A program made the position numbers and the translations under genes. 64,000 bases of DNA. Origin: CAVPKN01 sp964588495 (GTDB lineage Bacteria; Chlamydiota; Chlamydiia; Chlamydiales; JAAKFR01). Positions within the stretch are counted from its first letter, which is position 1; each line of letters begins with the position of its first letter. Below, piece by piece: positions 16,037 through 24,700 of the stretch. The notes under the pieces are model-generated. The model did not search any database, had not been told where the DNA came from, and saw only the letters and a list, made by a program, of their open reading frames with translations. The stretch lies in the NCBI GenBank assembly GCA_964588495.1, contig CAZPPS010000007.1, positions 20,302-84,301 of the forward strand, in the 5' to 3' direction.

Positions 16037-17863
16037 ATGTGCGGGATTTTTGGATATTTGGGAGAAGAAGAGGCCATTAAATTGGTTCTTGAGGGGATTC
16101 ACAAACTGGAATACCGGGGTTATGACTCTTCGGGTGTCGCTGCGATTGTCGATGGCAAAATGTCTTTTGAAAAGCAGGTAGGCAAGGTCGAACGTTTAGA
16201 CCACGCCCTTTCAGAAAAAGGGTGGACAAGCAATCTTGCAATTGCCCATACCCGCTGGGCCACTCACGGAAAGCCCTCTCAAATCAATGCCCATCCCCAA
16301 TTTGATAATGATCTCAAGTGTGCGGTTGTCCATAACGGGATTATTGAAAATCACGATTCCATCCGGACAATGCTCCAAAAAAAGGGAGTTCGATTCCGCT
16401 CAGAAACCGATACGGAAGTCATTTCTCAGTTAATTGGCTATCTTTACAAAGGGAATTTTCTACGTGCCGTTCAAAGGGCTCTACCGCTCCTTCAAGGGGC
16501 TTTTGCGATTGCTGTGATCCACCAGGATTATCCTCAGGAAATGGTGTGTGCGGCAAAAGAGAGCCCACTTGCGATTGGAATTGGCCAAAAAGGGATGTTT
16601 ATTGCCTCTGATTCCAGCGCTTTCTTGAAATACACGAAAAAAGTGATCTTTTTACACTCCTCAGAGGTTGCTCATGTGACTGGAAACCATGTCAAAGCGT
16701 ATGATGCGAGACTCGCTCCCATTGCCAAAGAGAGCGAAGATGTCAACCTCGAAACCGAAGAGGTGACCAAGGGGGGCTACAAACATTACATGCTCAAAGA
16801 GATTTTTGAGCAGCCTCAAACGATCCAGAACGCTCTTCTTTCCCGTTTCAGCGAACAATTTGGGACAGCAATTCTAGATGGTCTTAATTTTTCTGACGAA
16901 GAGCTCCAAAAAATCCAAAGAATTGTGATCTTAGCTTGTGGCACATCGTACCACGGAGGACTTTTGGCCTCTCTCATGTTTGAAGAAAGGGCCCGTATCC
17001 CAACAGAAGTCCATATTTCCTCAGAATACCGTTATAAAAATCCGATCATTTTAGACAACACCTTGGCCATCGCCATCAGCCAGTCGGGCGAAACTGCCGA
17101 CACACTCGCTGCGATGCGCGAGCTCCGGGAAAAAGGGGCCAAAATCTTAGGGATTACCAACGTGCAAGGCTCAACCCTGGCCCGTGAGCTCAACAGCTGC
17201 CTCTTCTTAAGAGCAGGACCTGAAATCGGTGTCGCTGCCACAAAAACGTTTACCAGCCAAGTGGCCGTGTTAGCCCTCTTAGCTCTACGCTTTGCCCGGA
17301 TGCGCCAGATGAGCCAGCAGGAGGGGAAAGAGTTTATTGAAGCTCTGATCCAGCTTCCAGAACAGATCAAATCAGTTCTCAACCAAGAAACGGCAATCCA
17401 GAAAATTGCGAGCAAATATGTGGGCTACGAGAACTTTTTCTTCTTAGGCCGTCGTTACATGTACCCTACAGCCCTAGAAGGGGCTCTCAAGCTCAAAGAA
17501 ATCGCCTACGTCAACGCCAACGGCTATCCTGCTGGGGAAATGAAGCATGGTCCGATCGCCTTAATCAACGCCCAATGCCCAACCGTAGCTTTTTGCGCCG
17601 ATAAAGTCACCTATCCCAAAATCATTAGTAATCTCATGGAAGTACAGGCCCGAAGTGGCCCAGTTCTAGCGATTGCTCCCACAGGAGCTGCAGAGATTGC
17701 CGCTATCGCAGACGACGTGATCTGGGTCCCACCCACCATTGACGAGCTCTCCCCCATCATCTCAACGGTTGCCGGTCAGCTCCTTGCCTACCACATTGCC
17801 CGTGAGCGTGGCGCCGAAATCGATCAGCCCCGTAACCTAGCTAAGTCTGTCACGGTTGAATAG
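16037..17863 (+). CDS. glmS: Glutamine--fructose-6-phosphate aminotransferase (isomerizing)
   Basis: A 608-residue cytosolic enzyme making glucosamine-6-phosphate from fructose-6-phosphate and glutamine, the committed step of amino-sugar synthesis. The N-terminal Ntn glutaminase domain starts MCGIFGYLG with the nucleophilic Cys2. Two SIS sugar-isomerase domains follow (SQSGETADTLAA around residues 350-360). The C terminus is the conserved LAKSVTVE. It is separated from glmM by one base, forming a complete glmMS unit. Its last 14 bases overlap a convergent hypothetical gene. Confidence 0.97.
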   Translation: MCGIFGYLGEEEAIKLVLEGIHKLEYRGYDSSGVAAIVDGKMSFEKQVGKVERLDHALSEKGWTSNLAIAHTRWATHGKPSQINAHPQFDNDLKCAVVHNGIIENHDSIRTMLQKKGVRFRSETDTEVISQLIGYLYKGNFLRAVQRALPLLQGAFAIAVIHQDYPQEMVCAAKESPLAIGIGQKGMFIASDSSAFLKYTKKVIFLHSSEVAHVTGNHVKAYDARLAPIAKESEDVNLETEEVTKGGYKHYMLKEIFEQPQTIQNALLSRFSEQFGTAILDGLNFSDEELQKIQRIVILACGTSYHGGLLASLMFEERARIPTEVHISSEYRYKNPIILDNTLAIAISQSGETADTLAAMRELREKGAKILGITNVQGSTLARELNSCLFLRAGPEIGVAATKTFTSQVAVLALLALRFARMRQMSQQEGKEFIEALIQLPEQIKSVLNQETAIQKIASKYVGYENFFFLGRRYMYPTALEGALKLKEIAYVNANGYPAGEMKHGPIALINAQCPTVAFCADKVTYPKIISNLMEVQARSGPVLAIAPTGAAEIAAIADDVIWVPPTIDELSPIISTVAGQLLAYHIARERGAEIDQPRNLAKSVTVE

Positions 17864-18335
17864 CATCGGGTATATAACAATTATAGCCATCCTCTGATGT
17901 AGCGGAGCGGTAATCTTCTGGATGAACAAGGTAATCACCAAGACGTATTGCAGAGGCACCCAAATCTAATGGAAGGAAAAGTAGGCCCAACCCCAACATT
18001 TCAAATAGGCCACGCACACATAAATAAATTTTCTGAAGGCAAGTGAGTGAGCGCTCTGCTTTTTCTATGTAATCTTCTCTCTTTGATCCTTCTACTAGTA
18101 CTTCTATTACAATTCGCAATTTCTTATATCCCTGGTATTGACCTAACCCAATTGGAACGTAACCAGAAATTGTGGTTAAATTACGCCTTGTTGCAGCTGT
18201 AAGATCATCCCAAGTATTACCTTTAGAAGAACCATTTAGATTCACTCTCGACTTTCCCGGTACTGTACGCTGTGTATGGAATCCTATCCAGGAGGACAAA
18301 GACCAAGAAGACAAATTTCGCGGAATTGAACTCAT
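17850..18335 (-). CDS. Hypothetical protein with one hydrophobic region
   Basis: A 161-residue product not recognised. The N terminus is rich in Ser, Trp and Arg. A hydrophobic stretch at about residues 104-130 could be a membrane segment or hairpin, and the C terminus is Tyr/Asp-rich. AGAAA lies just before the ATG and the upstream region (18336-18511) is strongly AT-rich. It converges on glmS with a 14-bp overlap. A small chlamydial membrane or secreted protein is possible, but nothing specific supports this. Confidence 0.55.
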   Translation of the reverse strand: MSSIPRNLSSWSLSSWIGFHTQRTVPGKSRVNLNGSSKGNTWDDLTAATRRNLTTISGYVPIGLGQYQGYKKLRIVIEVLVEGSKREDYIEKAERSLTCLQKIYLCVRGLFEMLGLGLLFLPLDLGASAIRLGDYLVHPEDYRSATSEDGYNCYIPDAIQP

Positions 18336-18511
18336 TGTTATTTCTCATTATTTAAAAAATAATTATAACATTTTAATATTTAATAATAAATGTTTTTTTC
18401 AAATTTAATTATTTTTAATAAATCCGCCTAACATCAGGTTCATCAAAAAAGAATTGATCATAAATTAATAAAACCTCAAACTCTCCGATACATTTTGTAA
18501 GGTAAAAATCT

Positions 18512-19702
18512 ATGAATAAGACAAATGGGGGCTCCGTTGTTGGGGGCGCGCTGATTCTAGCAGGAACAGCAATCGGAGGCGGAATGCTCGCCCTTCCGGT
18601 TTTGACGGCAGCAGGTGGCTTTTTTCCGGCAGTTGTGATCTATACCCTTTGCTGGCTTTTTATGACAGCCACTGGGCTTCTTTTGCTGGAAGTGTTCTTG
18701 TGGAGCAAAAACGAGACGAACCTTGTCTCTATGGCCAATATGACCCTTGGAATGCCTGGGAAAGTGATTGCCTGGGTTTTGTATATGTTCCTTTTTTATT
18801 CCCTGACGGTGGCTTATGTGGCAGGCGGGGGAAGTCTTGTCTGCGATATTGCAGGGGCTTGTCAGGCCAAAATTTTTCCCAATTGGATAGGTCCTCTCAT
18901 TTTTGTTTTGATCTTTGCCCCTTTTGTGGCTTTTGGGGCCAAAGCTGTCGATTCGATCAACCGCTTTTTGATGGCAGGGCTGATCTTGTCATTTTTGGTT
19001 TTTGTGGTTTTGGGGGCGCTCCATATTGATTTCAGTTTGCTGAGGACTTACAGCTGGCCTTTAGCCCTTGTGGCAACGCCCGTTGTCTTTACCTCCTTTG
19101 GCTTTCAGGGGACAGTTCCGTCCATTACGAATTACTTAGGCCGTGATCCCCACAAAGTCCGAAAAGCGATCATTATCGGGACATTCATCCCTCTCATCTG
19201 CTATATCGTTTGGGAAGCGCTCATTTTAGGAGTTGTTCCAGTTGAGCAGCTGAATGTCGCCAAAGAGGAGGGGTTGTGTGCGGTTGCCCCTCTGAAAAAT
19301 AGCCTGCATTTGCCCTGGCTCTACACTGTCGGCGAATTTTTTGCCTTTTTTGCCCTTGTCACCTCCTTTTTAGGGGTTACTTTAGGATTACTCGACTTCC
19401 TCTCCGATGGCTTGAAAGTGAAAAAAACAGTTCGTGGAAGATGGCTCCTTTCCTTCTTGATTTTTGGCCCCCCATTGATTTTTGCCTCGATTAATCCAAA
19501 AGTGTTCCTCAACGCTCTCCATTATGCAGGCGGTTTTGGCTGCGCCCTTCTTTTAGGGCTCTTGCCCATCTTGATGGTGTGGCGAGGCAGATACCGCTTA
19601 AAGTATAAAAGTGAATATGCCCTTTTTGGAGGACGCCTCACTTTGAGCTTACTCATTCTATTTATTGTTTTTGAACTTGCTGTGATGGTAGTCAAAATTT
19701 AG
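18512..19702 (+). CDS. tyrP: Aromatic amino acid (tyrosine/tryptophan) transporter, HAAAP family
   Basis: A 396-residue inner-membrane permease with about eleven segments. The start GGALILAGTAIGGGMLALPV is the signature of the TyrP/Mtr hydroxy/aromatic amino acid permeases, and FTSFGFQGTVPSI is a second conserved block. It would import tyrosine or tryptophan by proton symport. Chlamydia carries tyrP copies at the same place after glmS, next to the BI-1/YccA gene. TAAGG precedes the ATG. The AT-rich spacer upstream, shared with the hypothetical gene at 17850-18335, should hold the promoters. Confidence 0.92.
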   Translation: MNKTNGGSVVGGALILAGTAIGGGMLALPVLTAAGGFFPAVVIYTLCWLFMTATGLLLLEVFLWSKNETNLVSMANMTLGMPGKVIAWVLYMFLFYSLTVAYVAGGGSLVCDIAGACQAKIFPNWIGPLIFVLIFAPFVAFGAKAVDSINRFLMAGLILSFLVFVVLGALHIDFSLLRTYSWPLALVATPVVFTSFGFQGTVPSITNYLGRDPHKVRKAIIIGTFIPLICYIVWEALILGVVPVEQLNVAKEEGLCAVAPLKNSLHLPWLYTVGEFFAFFALVTSFLGVTLGLLDFLSDGLKVKKTVRGRWLLSFLIFGPPLIFASINPKVFLNALHYAGGFGCALLLGLLPILMVWRGRYRLKYKSEYALFGGRLTLSLLILFIVFELAVMVVKI

Positions 19703-19741
19703 GGATTGGAGTATTCTTTAGATCTTAAACAGGGAGCTTTT

Positions 19742-20455
19742 ATGGGAAATCGCGATGATATCTATGATCCACGCACACAGCAAGCACTCGGGACTTTTTC
19801 TTCCCGTGTTTATGGCTGGATGGCAATAGGCCTTGCCTTAACTGCAACGATTGCGTTTTTTATCTACCAATCGGGTTTGTTTTTAAAATTGATGCCTTTT
19901 TGGTGGGTATTTTCTTTTGGAACGCTTGGTGTGGCGTTTGCGTTTAATGCTTCCATCCAGCGCTTTACCATTACGGGCGTGATTGGGATGTTTTTAACCT
20001 ACGCAACCCTTCAAGGGGTCATGTTTGGGACCATTTTGCCCGCCTTTGCAGCTGCCTTCGGCGGTCAGGTGATTTGGCTTGCCTTTACCACAGCCTCAGC
20101 TGTCTTTCTTCTGGCTATGGGCTACGGGATGTTCACCAAAAATGATCTCACAAGCCTTGGAAGGATCCTCACTTTTGGTTTAATCTGCCTGATCGCCGTG
20201 ACGCTGATTTTCATGATCGCATCGCTTTTTGTGTATCTGCCCCTTCTCGATCTTCTGATCAGCTACATCGGCCTTGGCCTATTTGTCGGCCTCACTGCCT
20301 ACGATGCTCAGACCATCCGGAAGTTCAGCGCACAAGCCGAGATCAACTCTGTTGTCTCCTACAAACTCTCCATGATCATGGCCATGAAGATGTATGTCAA
20401 CGTCATCATGATCTTCTGGTATCTGCTCCGGATCTTCTCCTCAAACAGGAGATAA
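19742..20455 (+). CDS. Bax inhibitor-1 / YccA family membrane protein
   Basis: A 237-residue integral membrane protein with seven hydrophobic segments of the BI-1 (TMBIM/YccA) family, a pH-sensitive calcium leak channel family. YccA in E. coli modulates FtsH. Conserved features are the N-terminal SRVYGWMAIGL and the C-terminal LGLFVGLTAYDAQTIRK. The start MGNRDDIYDP at 19742 has CAGGGAGC upstream. An earlier in-frame ATG at 19706 lacks such a site. It follows tyrP by 39 bases and ends in a strong hairpin terminator. The last ~45 bp and the terminator are duplicated at 21466-21569. Confidence 0.92.
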   Translation: MGNRDDIYDPRTQQALGTFSSRVYGWMAIGLALTATIAFFIYQSGLFLKLMPFWWVFSFGTLGVAFAFNASIQRFTITGVIGMFLTYATLQGVMFGTILPAFAAAFGGQVIWLAFTTASAVFLLAMGYGMFTKNDLTSLGRILTFGLICLIAVTLIFMIASLFVYLPLLDLLISYIGLGLFVGLTAYDAQTIRKFSAQAEINSVVSYKLSMIMAMKMYVNVIMIFWYLLRIFSSNRR

Positions 20456-20475
20456 ACATTCGGGACTCAATAAAA

Positions 20476-20509
20476 AAGCGTATGCCCCAAAAGTGATGGG
20501 CATACGCTA
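20476..20509. terminator. Bidirectional hairpin terminator after the BI-1 gene
   Basis: Stem AAGCGTATGCCCC (20476-20488), loop AAAAGTGA, TGGGCATACGCT (20497-20508). It has an A-run before and a TATTATAG tract after, so it can act on both strands between the convergent BI-1 and Inc-like genes. A copy lies at 21537-21569. Confidence 0.8.
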
Positions 20510-20542
20510 TTATAGATTGAATCACAACAAGTCCTTGTCGGA

Positions 20543-21202
20543 TCAATCAGTCTGATCTTCAGAATAACCCTCACTTTGTAAAAATGTTTGTAGATTGTTG
20601 GTGGTTGTATCATCGATCAGGTTGGTGCAAAGGAGTTGCCCTTGAGTGTTTCTTAGGACGACAAAGTTGCAAAACTTATCATCTTGATCGTATTTGTTTG
20701 TAAAATATCGAGGAGAATAAAATCCCTTTTGAAGACCAGAAAATTGTTGACGATTAACCTTTAAGGTTTCGAAATGATCACCAAACATTCCCAACTTATG
20801 TTGTCTATCTTCCTCTTTTTCTGCCATGCGGATCTTATGAATTTGAGATGAGCTAATGCCGATGACAGTCACCCCTACGACGGCGCCGCTTCCGGTCATG
20901 ACCCATAAGCTCCAGGAGTGTGGTGTATCAACAGCTGCAATTGCAGTTTTTAACCACTCGAAGGATTGAGGGAGTGAAATCAAGCCGTGGGATTGTAATA
21001 AACCAACCGTGCCAAAGCTGACTGATCCAACCATAAACACACTACCGACCACGATGGCTAGAATATACCACCCTTTGTTGGACCCTTTTGCTGCATCAGT
21101 GACCTCTCTGTTTTCAAGGTCACCAATTGGTTCTTCAGGTCCCTGGTGGGGGACGATCTCGCGTGTGTGCGCGTCTCCATTGATTCGTTGTTGATATGAC
21201 AT
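20543..21202 (-). CDS. Inc-like membrane protein, paralogue 1
   Basis: A 219-residue protein with two hydrophobic segments (about residues 45-70 and 97-117) separated by ~27 residues, the bilobed pattern of chlamydial inclusion-membrane proteins. A soluble C-terminal module follows (about 138-213, containing MFGDHF and LLCTNLIDDTT). It is a clear paralogue of the 310-residue protein at 21588-22520; the membrane regions match almost residue for residue (NKGWYILAIVV). It carries one copy of the C-terminal module where the paralogue has two. CGGAG precedes the ATG. A promoter with TTGATT and TAATAC 17 bases apart is plausible upstream. Function unknown; host-facing inclusion protein inferred. 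Confidence 0.7.
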   Translation of the reverse strand: MSYQQRINGDAHTREIVPHQGPEEPIGDLENREVTDAAKGSNKGWYILAIVVGSVFMVGSVSFGTVGLLQSHGLISLPQSFEWLKTAIAAVDTPHSWSLWVMTGSGAVVGVTVIGISSSQIHKIRMAEKEEDRQHKLGMFGDHFETLKVNRQQFSGLQKGFYSPRYFTNKYDQDDKFCNFVVLRNTQGQLLCTNLIDDTTTNNLQTFLQSEGYSEDQTD

Positions 21203-21322
21203 GATTAATCTCCGTTAATTATTAAAAAATTAGTAGAACGAAAATATTCTAACATATAAGTATTATTTTTCTATTAACTTAGAATCAATTTATAATAAAT
21301 TTTTCGGGTAGGGACAAGGGAT

Positions 21323-21465
21323 TTATTGACAGCTTTGGTCGCGGACTTGGGTGATGAGGGTGAGGATTTTGGCGAGAACCTCCTGGGCTTGGATGCTGCA
21401 GCTTAGATTGAGGCAGATGATCCGATTGAGGATGTCTCGCTGTTGCTTAAAGAAGGTGAAACATT
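21323..21465 (-). pseudogene. 3' remnant of the coiled-coil exported protein gene
   Basis: This stretch translates without stops into the last ~47 residues of the protein encoded at 22627-23001 (FTFFKQQRDILNRII and later ILTLITQVRDQSCQ), followed by the same stop. It has no start and no signal peptide part: homology ends abruptly at about 21465, where sequence copied from the BI-1 gene begins. It marks the junction of a tandem duplication. Confidence 0.85.
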
Positions 21466-21536
21466 ATCGTGATCTTCTGGTATCTGCTCCGGATCTTCTC
21501 CTCAAACAGGAGATAAACATTCGGGACTCAATAAAA
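21466..21536 (+). repeat. Duplicated 3' end of the BI-1 gene
   Basis: The segment from GATCTTCTGGTATCTGCTCC to ATTCGGGACTCAATAAA repeats 20410-20475 base for base, including the BI-1 stop codon, but has no upstream gene. Together with the remnant at 21323-21465 it defines the breakpoint of a segmental tandem duplication. Confidence 0.9.
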
Positions 21537-21569
21537 AAGCGTATGCCCAAGAATGAAGGGCATACGCTT
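21537..21569. terminator. Copied hairpin terminator
   Basis: Stem AAGCGTATGCCC, loop AAGAATGA, AGGGCATACGCTT, the duplicate of the terminator at 20476-20509 with a few changed loop bases. It now lies just downstream of the second Inc-like gene (minus strand) and can still terminate it. Confidence 0.8.
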
Positions 21570-21587
21570 ATATAGAAAGAAACGTTG

Positions 21588-22520
21588 CTAGGCGGATGAC
21601 CCGCTCAAAAATTGGAATATTGCATCTGCGGACATTTCATCTATCAGTTTTGTGCAGAGAAGATTTCCTTCCATATTTCTAAAGACGACAAAGAAGCGGT
21701 CCTGTTTAGCTAGGGGAATCCAATCACCGTTTTCATCGGGTTGTTCCAATTGCTGCTTCATAGAATGTCCGATTGGCAAATCTACATAGTCATCAGGGTT
21801 ATCATTTATTGTTTTGAAGTTATCGCCAAGCATTTCCCAATAAAATTTTGGTAAGTCTACATGAGTATATGTCTCAGTTATCAAAAAATTTCCTAGTGCT
21901 TCTTCGGTCGTCTTTTCAATCCGGTCGGTGCAGAGGAGTCTTCCGTCCTGAGTTTTAAGGACGATAAAGAAGCTGTCAGGTCGATTTTCGGAGATTAAAT
22001 CACCATCTTTATTTTCGGTTAGAAAACCCCGCGGCGTAAAATGCCCTTCTGGAAGAATTGAATATTTATCAGGGTCAACTCCTAAGGTTTTGAAGTGATC
22101 GCCAAACATTGCCCACTGATTTCTTCTATCTTCCTCTTGGGCTTCTGCCATGCGGATCTTATGAATTTGAGGTGAGCTAATTCCTATGACAGTCACACCT
22201 ATCAGGGCACCGCCTCCGGTCATGACCCATAAGCTCCAGTAGTGTGGTGTATTGCCGGCTGCCTCAATGGCACTTTTTAACCAATCGAAGGATTGTGGTA
22301 GATTAATCAAGCCGTGGGATTGTAATAAACCAACAGTGCCAAAGCTGATTGCGCCCACCATAACCACGCCACTTACGACGATGGCCAGAATGTACCAGCC
22401 TTTGTTGGACCCTTTTTTTGCATCAACGACCTGTTTGCCTTCAAGGCTGCCCTCTTTTTCAGCATCAAGTGTTGAGTTTTTGAAATTTTCTGTAGATTCC
22501 CCAAGAGCTTGTGTTGACAT
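21588..22520 (-). CDS. Inc-like membrane protein, paralogue 2 with duplicated C-terminal module
   Basis: A 310-residue paralogue of the protein at 20543-21202. Hydrophobic segments lie at about residues 42-68 and 95-117 (bilobed Inc-type domain). Two copies of a ~75-residue soluble module follow: 137-214 (MFGDHFKTLG ... LLCTDRIEKTTEEAL) and 229-305 (MLGDNFKTIN ... LLCTKLIDEMSADAI). CTGGAGAA precedes the ATG. It is followed by the copied terminator. Function unknown; a type III secreted inclusion-membrane protein is inferred from the membrane topology only. Confidence 0.72.
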   Translation of the reverse strand: MSTQALGESTENFKNSTLDAEKEGSLEGKQVVDAKKGSNKGWYILAIVVSGVVMVGAISFGTVGLLQSHGLINLPQSFDWLKSAIEAAGNTPHYWSLWVMTGGGALIGVTVIGISSPQIHKIRMAEAQEEDRRNQWAMFGDHFKTLGVDPDKYSILPEGHFTPRGFLTENKDGDLISENRPDSFFIVLKTQDGRLLCTDRIEKTTEEALGNFLITETYTHVDLPKFYWEMLGDNFKTINDNPDDYVDLPIGHSMKQQLEQPDENGDWIPLAKQDRFFVVFRNMEGNLLCTKLIDEMSADAIFQFLSGSSA

Positions 22521-22626
22521 ACTTGTTCTCCAGTATTTTAAAAATTAAATATATGAAAAACATTTTAACACAGAAGTATTTATTTATTATTAAATCTGGA
22601 TCAATTTAAGATTAATTTGTGGGAAT

Positions 22627-23001
22627 TTATTGGCAGGTTTGGTCGCTGACTTGGGTGATGAGGGTGAGGATTTTGTCGAGCACTTCCTGGGCATGGGCGC
22701 TGCAGCTCAGATTGCTGCGGATGATCCGATTGAGGATTTCCCGCTGTTGCTTAAAGAAGGTGAACCATTCATCCTCAGATAGGATCTGTAGGGCGACTGT
22801 GTCGACTAAAGCAATCTCTTTTTGAATGAGGGCGATTTCGTGGCGGGCAATTTCTTCTTGAAGGTGCTCGACATGGGCTTTTTGCTGCACCAGTTTTTTC
22901 TGGGCGCTCTTAAGCTCCTCTTTCATCTCTGAAAGATGGGAATCCTGTCTGGTTGCGGCACACGTTAAAACAAGAAGAGCTAAAAGAAGAGCTTTTTTCA
23001 T
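22627..23001 (-). CDS. Exported coiled-coil protein
   Basis: A 124-residue product that starts MKKALLLALLVLTCAATR, a signal peptide with a possible but non-canonical lipobox (Thr before Cys). A long Glu/Lys/Gln-rich helix follows (about residues 25-75, coiled coil likely) and then a second helical part. It was not assigned to a known family. The start at 23001 is chosen so that the signal peptide begins at MKK. An upstream in-frame ATG adds six residues. A truncated copy of the 3' end lies at 21323-21465. Confidence 0.65.
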   Translation of the reverse strand: MKKALLLALLVLTCAATRQDSHLSEMKEELKSAQKKLVQQKAHVEHLQEEIARHEIALIQKEIALVDTVALQILSEDEWFTFFKQQREILNRIIRSNLSCSAHAQEVLDKILTLITQVSDQTCQ

Positions 23002-23122
23002 GAATAGGGGAGATAACAAAGCGAGGCGATTGATGCAAGCTTTTTTTTGCTTTGATCGCTCATTAGATTTAAATTCAGCTGTTTGCTAAAATTTTCAAGA
23101 AAAAAATTATGAGATTTTTTAA

Positions 23123-24610
23123 ATGCTTTCGATGCAGACAATTTTAGCCGCAAAAACACCGGATTTCATTTCAGTGACTAACCCGGAGGGAAAAAAAGAG
23201 GCGCTTACTCCAAAACAATTCAATGAGCGGTTTCATGTCGTTTTAAGTGAAGGTCTGGATGCCCCCGAAGGTTTTAAAGTGCCCAAAGTCCAAGAGAGAA
23301 TTCAAACGACACAACAGGGCAAAGACAAGATTCACGCATTGAGAACACGGCAGCTACAGCAGCTTTTGAAAAGCGATTGGGCTGAAAACTTCGAGATTCG
23401 CTACATGGGCAATGGTTATGGTTACGGTGTTTTTGCAGCCAAAGATATCTCTGACAACACCGTTGTTGCCATCATTTCGGGAACGCTGGCAGAAGGAGTC
23501 AAATCTTCTGGGCAAGATGCTAACCAGGAAAATATCGCCTATCTCGGATCTGATCTGTATGTGTCAACAATACACCATCGTGGGATTACAAGCTTCATGC
23601 AGCATTTGCCAGAAAAATTTTCAGGAAATAGAAAAAATCCCCCTAAAATTCCTGATTATATGTGCGTCAAGGATTCTGAAACGCATTTTAAACTGGAATT
23701 TGAAGTGGATGAGACCATTCACTTTTCTTCAAATGAGATCAAAAAGCAGATCGCGCGTGAAAATCTCAAAACCGAGACCTTAAATTACAAAAATGTTCCG
23801 GTGATGGTCATGGTGACAAGTCAGCAGATCAAAAAAGGGGAGCCTGTTGGATACAATTATGGCTGTGGCTATTGGGTGAATAGAAATGCATGCCCAGCGT
23901 TTTTTGATAAAGGCGGCGCCCTACTGGCACACTCTTTATACAAAAGAACTTTTGGTCATCTCAATTTTGGAAGCTGCCGCTATACAGGTGAATTTAAGCC
24001 CTTATTGGATCTTGTGAGAGAGAAAAAGTTTATCGAACTCAAAGATACCAAGAGGACATTTTTCTTTATTGAAATCACAGGCGATAACAAGCAAGTCTAT
24101 AAAATTTTTCCCATGCAACTCATCGTCGCTCTCATCAAAGCAAATGCGGGGACTCTTCAGTTTGATTCCAGAGCCGAAGAGGCAATCGAAAAAAATCGGG
24201 GAACTTTCGAAGTGAATCCCCAAAAAAAATGGCAATTGCTTGACCCTTCAAAGGGTCTCGGATTTGTAAAACGGGAATTGGAATTTGTGAATACAAATCA
24301 AGAGTCCCTCTTTCAAAAAGTGACATTATCTGGTTTAGTTGATGGTGATTTGTCGGCCCAAATCTATTTCTCTGCCAAAGATAAAATCACATTAAAAGGT
24401 TATTTAAACACTATCGATCCCTCAAAAGAGGTATCGCAGAATGTGAGCGCGTTTGGTGATGGTCACATACTTGTGCTCATCGATTCTTCTCAGATTAAAA
24501 AGATGTTTGCTCTGATTTTTGAAGGCAGCAAAGTCTCACAGGAGTACCTGGAGCTGGTCCTTCAAATCCTCGACTCCAAAGACTGGAACACCATACAACC
24601 TTTGTTTTAA
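23123..24610 (+). CDS. SET-domain protein (putative protein lysine methyltransferase)
   Basis: A 495-residue protein with a SET domain in about residues 90-265. It shows GYGVFAAKDI (SAM-binding GxG block), SFMQHLP at the place of the usual RFxNHxC, and GEPVGYNYGCGYW (the catalytic Tyr block). The N-terminal ~85 and C-terminal ~230 residues match nothing recognised. SET proteins of chlamydiae and Legionella are known nuclear effectors that methylate host histones; the same role here is inference. There is no signal peptide. A hairpin of CACAAAG words follows the stop. Only a weak ribosome site (GAG) precedes the ATG; a second ATG three codons on is also possible. Confidence 0.75.
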   Translation: MLSMQTILAAKTPDFISVTNPEGKKEALTPKQFNERFHVVLSEGLDAPEGFKVPKVQERIQTTQQGKDKIHALRTRQLQQLLKSDWAENFEIRYMGNGYGYGVFAAKDISDNTVVAIISGTLAEGVKSSGQDANQENIAYLGSDLYVSTIHHRGITSFMQHLPEKFSGNRKNPPKIPDYMCVKDSETHFKLEFEVDETIHFSSNEIKKQIARENLKTETLNYKNVPVMVMVTSQQIKKGEPVGYNYGCGYWVNRNACPAFFDKGGALLAHSLYKRTFGHLNFGSCRYTGEFKPLLDLVREKKFIELKDTKRTFFFIEITGDNKQVYKIFPMQLIVALIKANAGTLQFDSRAEEAIEKNRGTFEVNPQKKWQLLDPSKGLGFVKRELEFVNTNQESLFQKVTLSGLVDGDLSAQIYFSAKDKITLKGYLNTIDPSKEVSQNVSAFGDGHILVLIDSSQIKKMFALIFEGSKVSQEYLELVLQILDSKDWNTIQPLF

Positions 24611-24691
24611 ATTCAACACAAAGCCACAAAGATACAAAGGCACAAAGAGGTCGAAATATTTTCTCTCTTTGTATCTTCGTGTTGAATTTAA
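24608..24691. repeat. Inverted repeat with CACAAAG words between convergent genes
   Basis: The outer arms TAAATTCAACAC (24608-24619) and GTGTTGAATTTA (24680-24691) enclose CACAAAG/CTTTGTG words that also pair (ATACAAAG with CTTTGTAT). It lies exactly between the converging SET and M50 genes, so it may serve as a bidirectional terminator. It resembles the CACAGAG structures at 11198 and 28978. Confidence 0.7.
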
Positions 24692-24700
24692 ACGGGGCGA

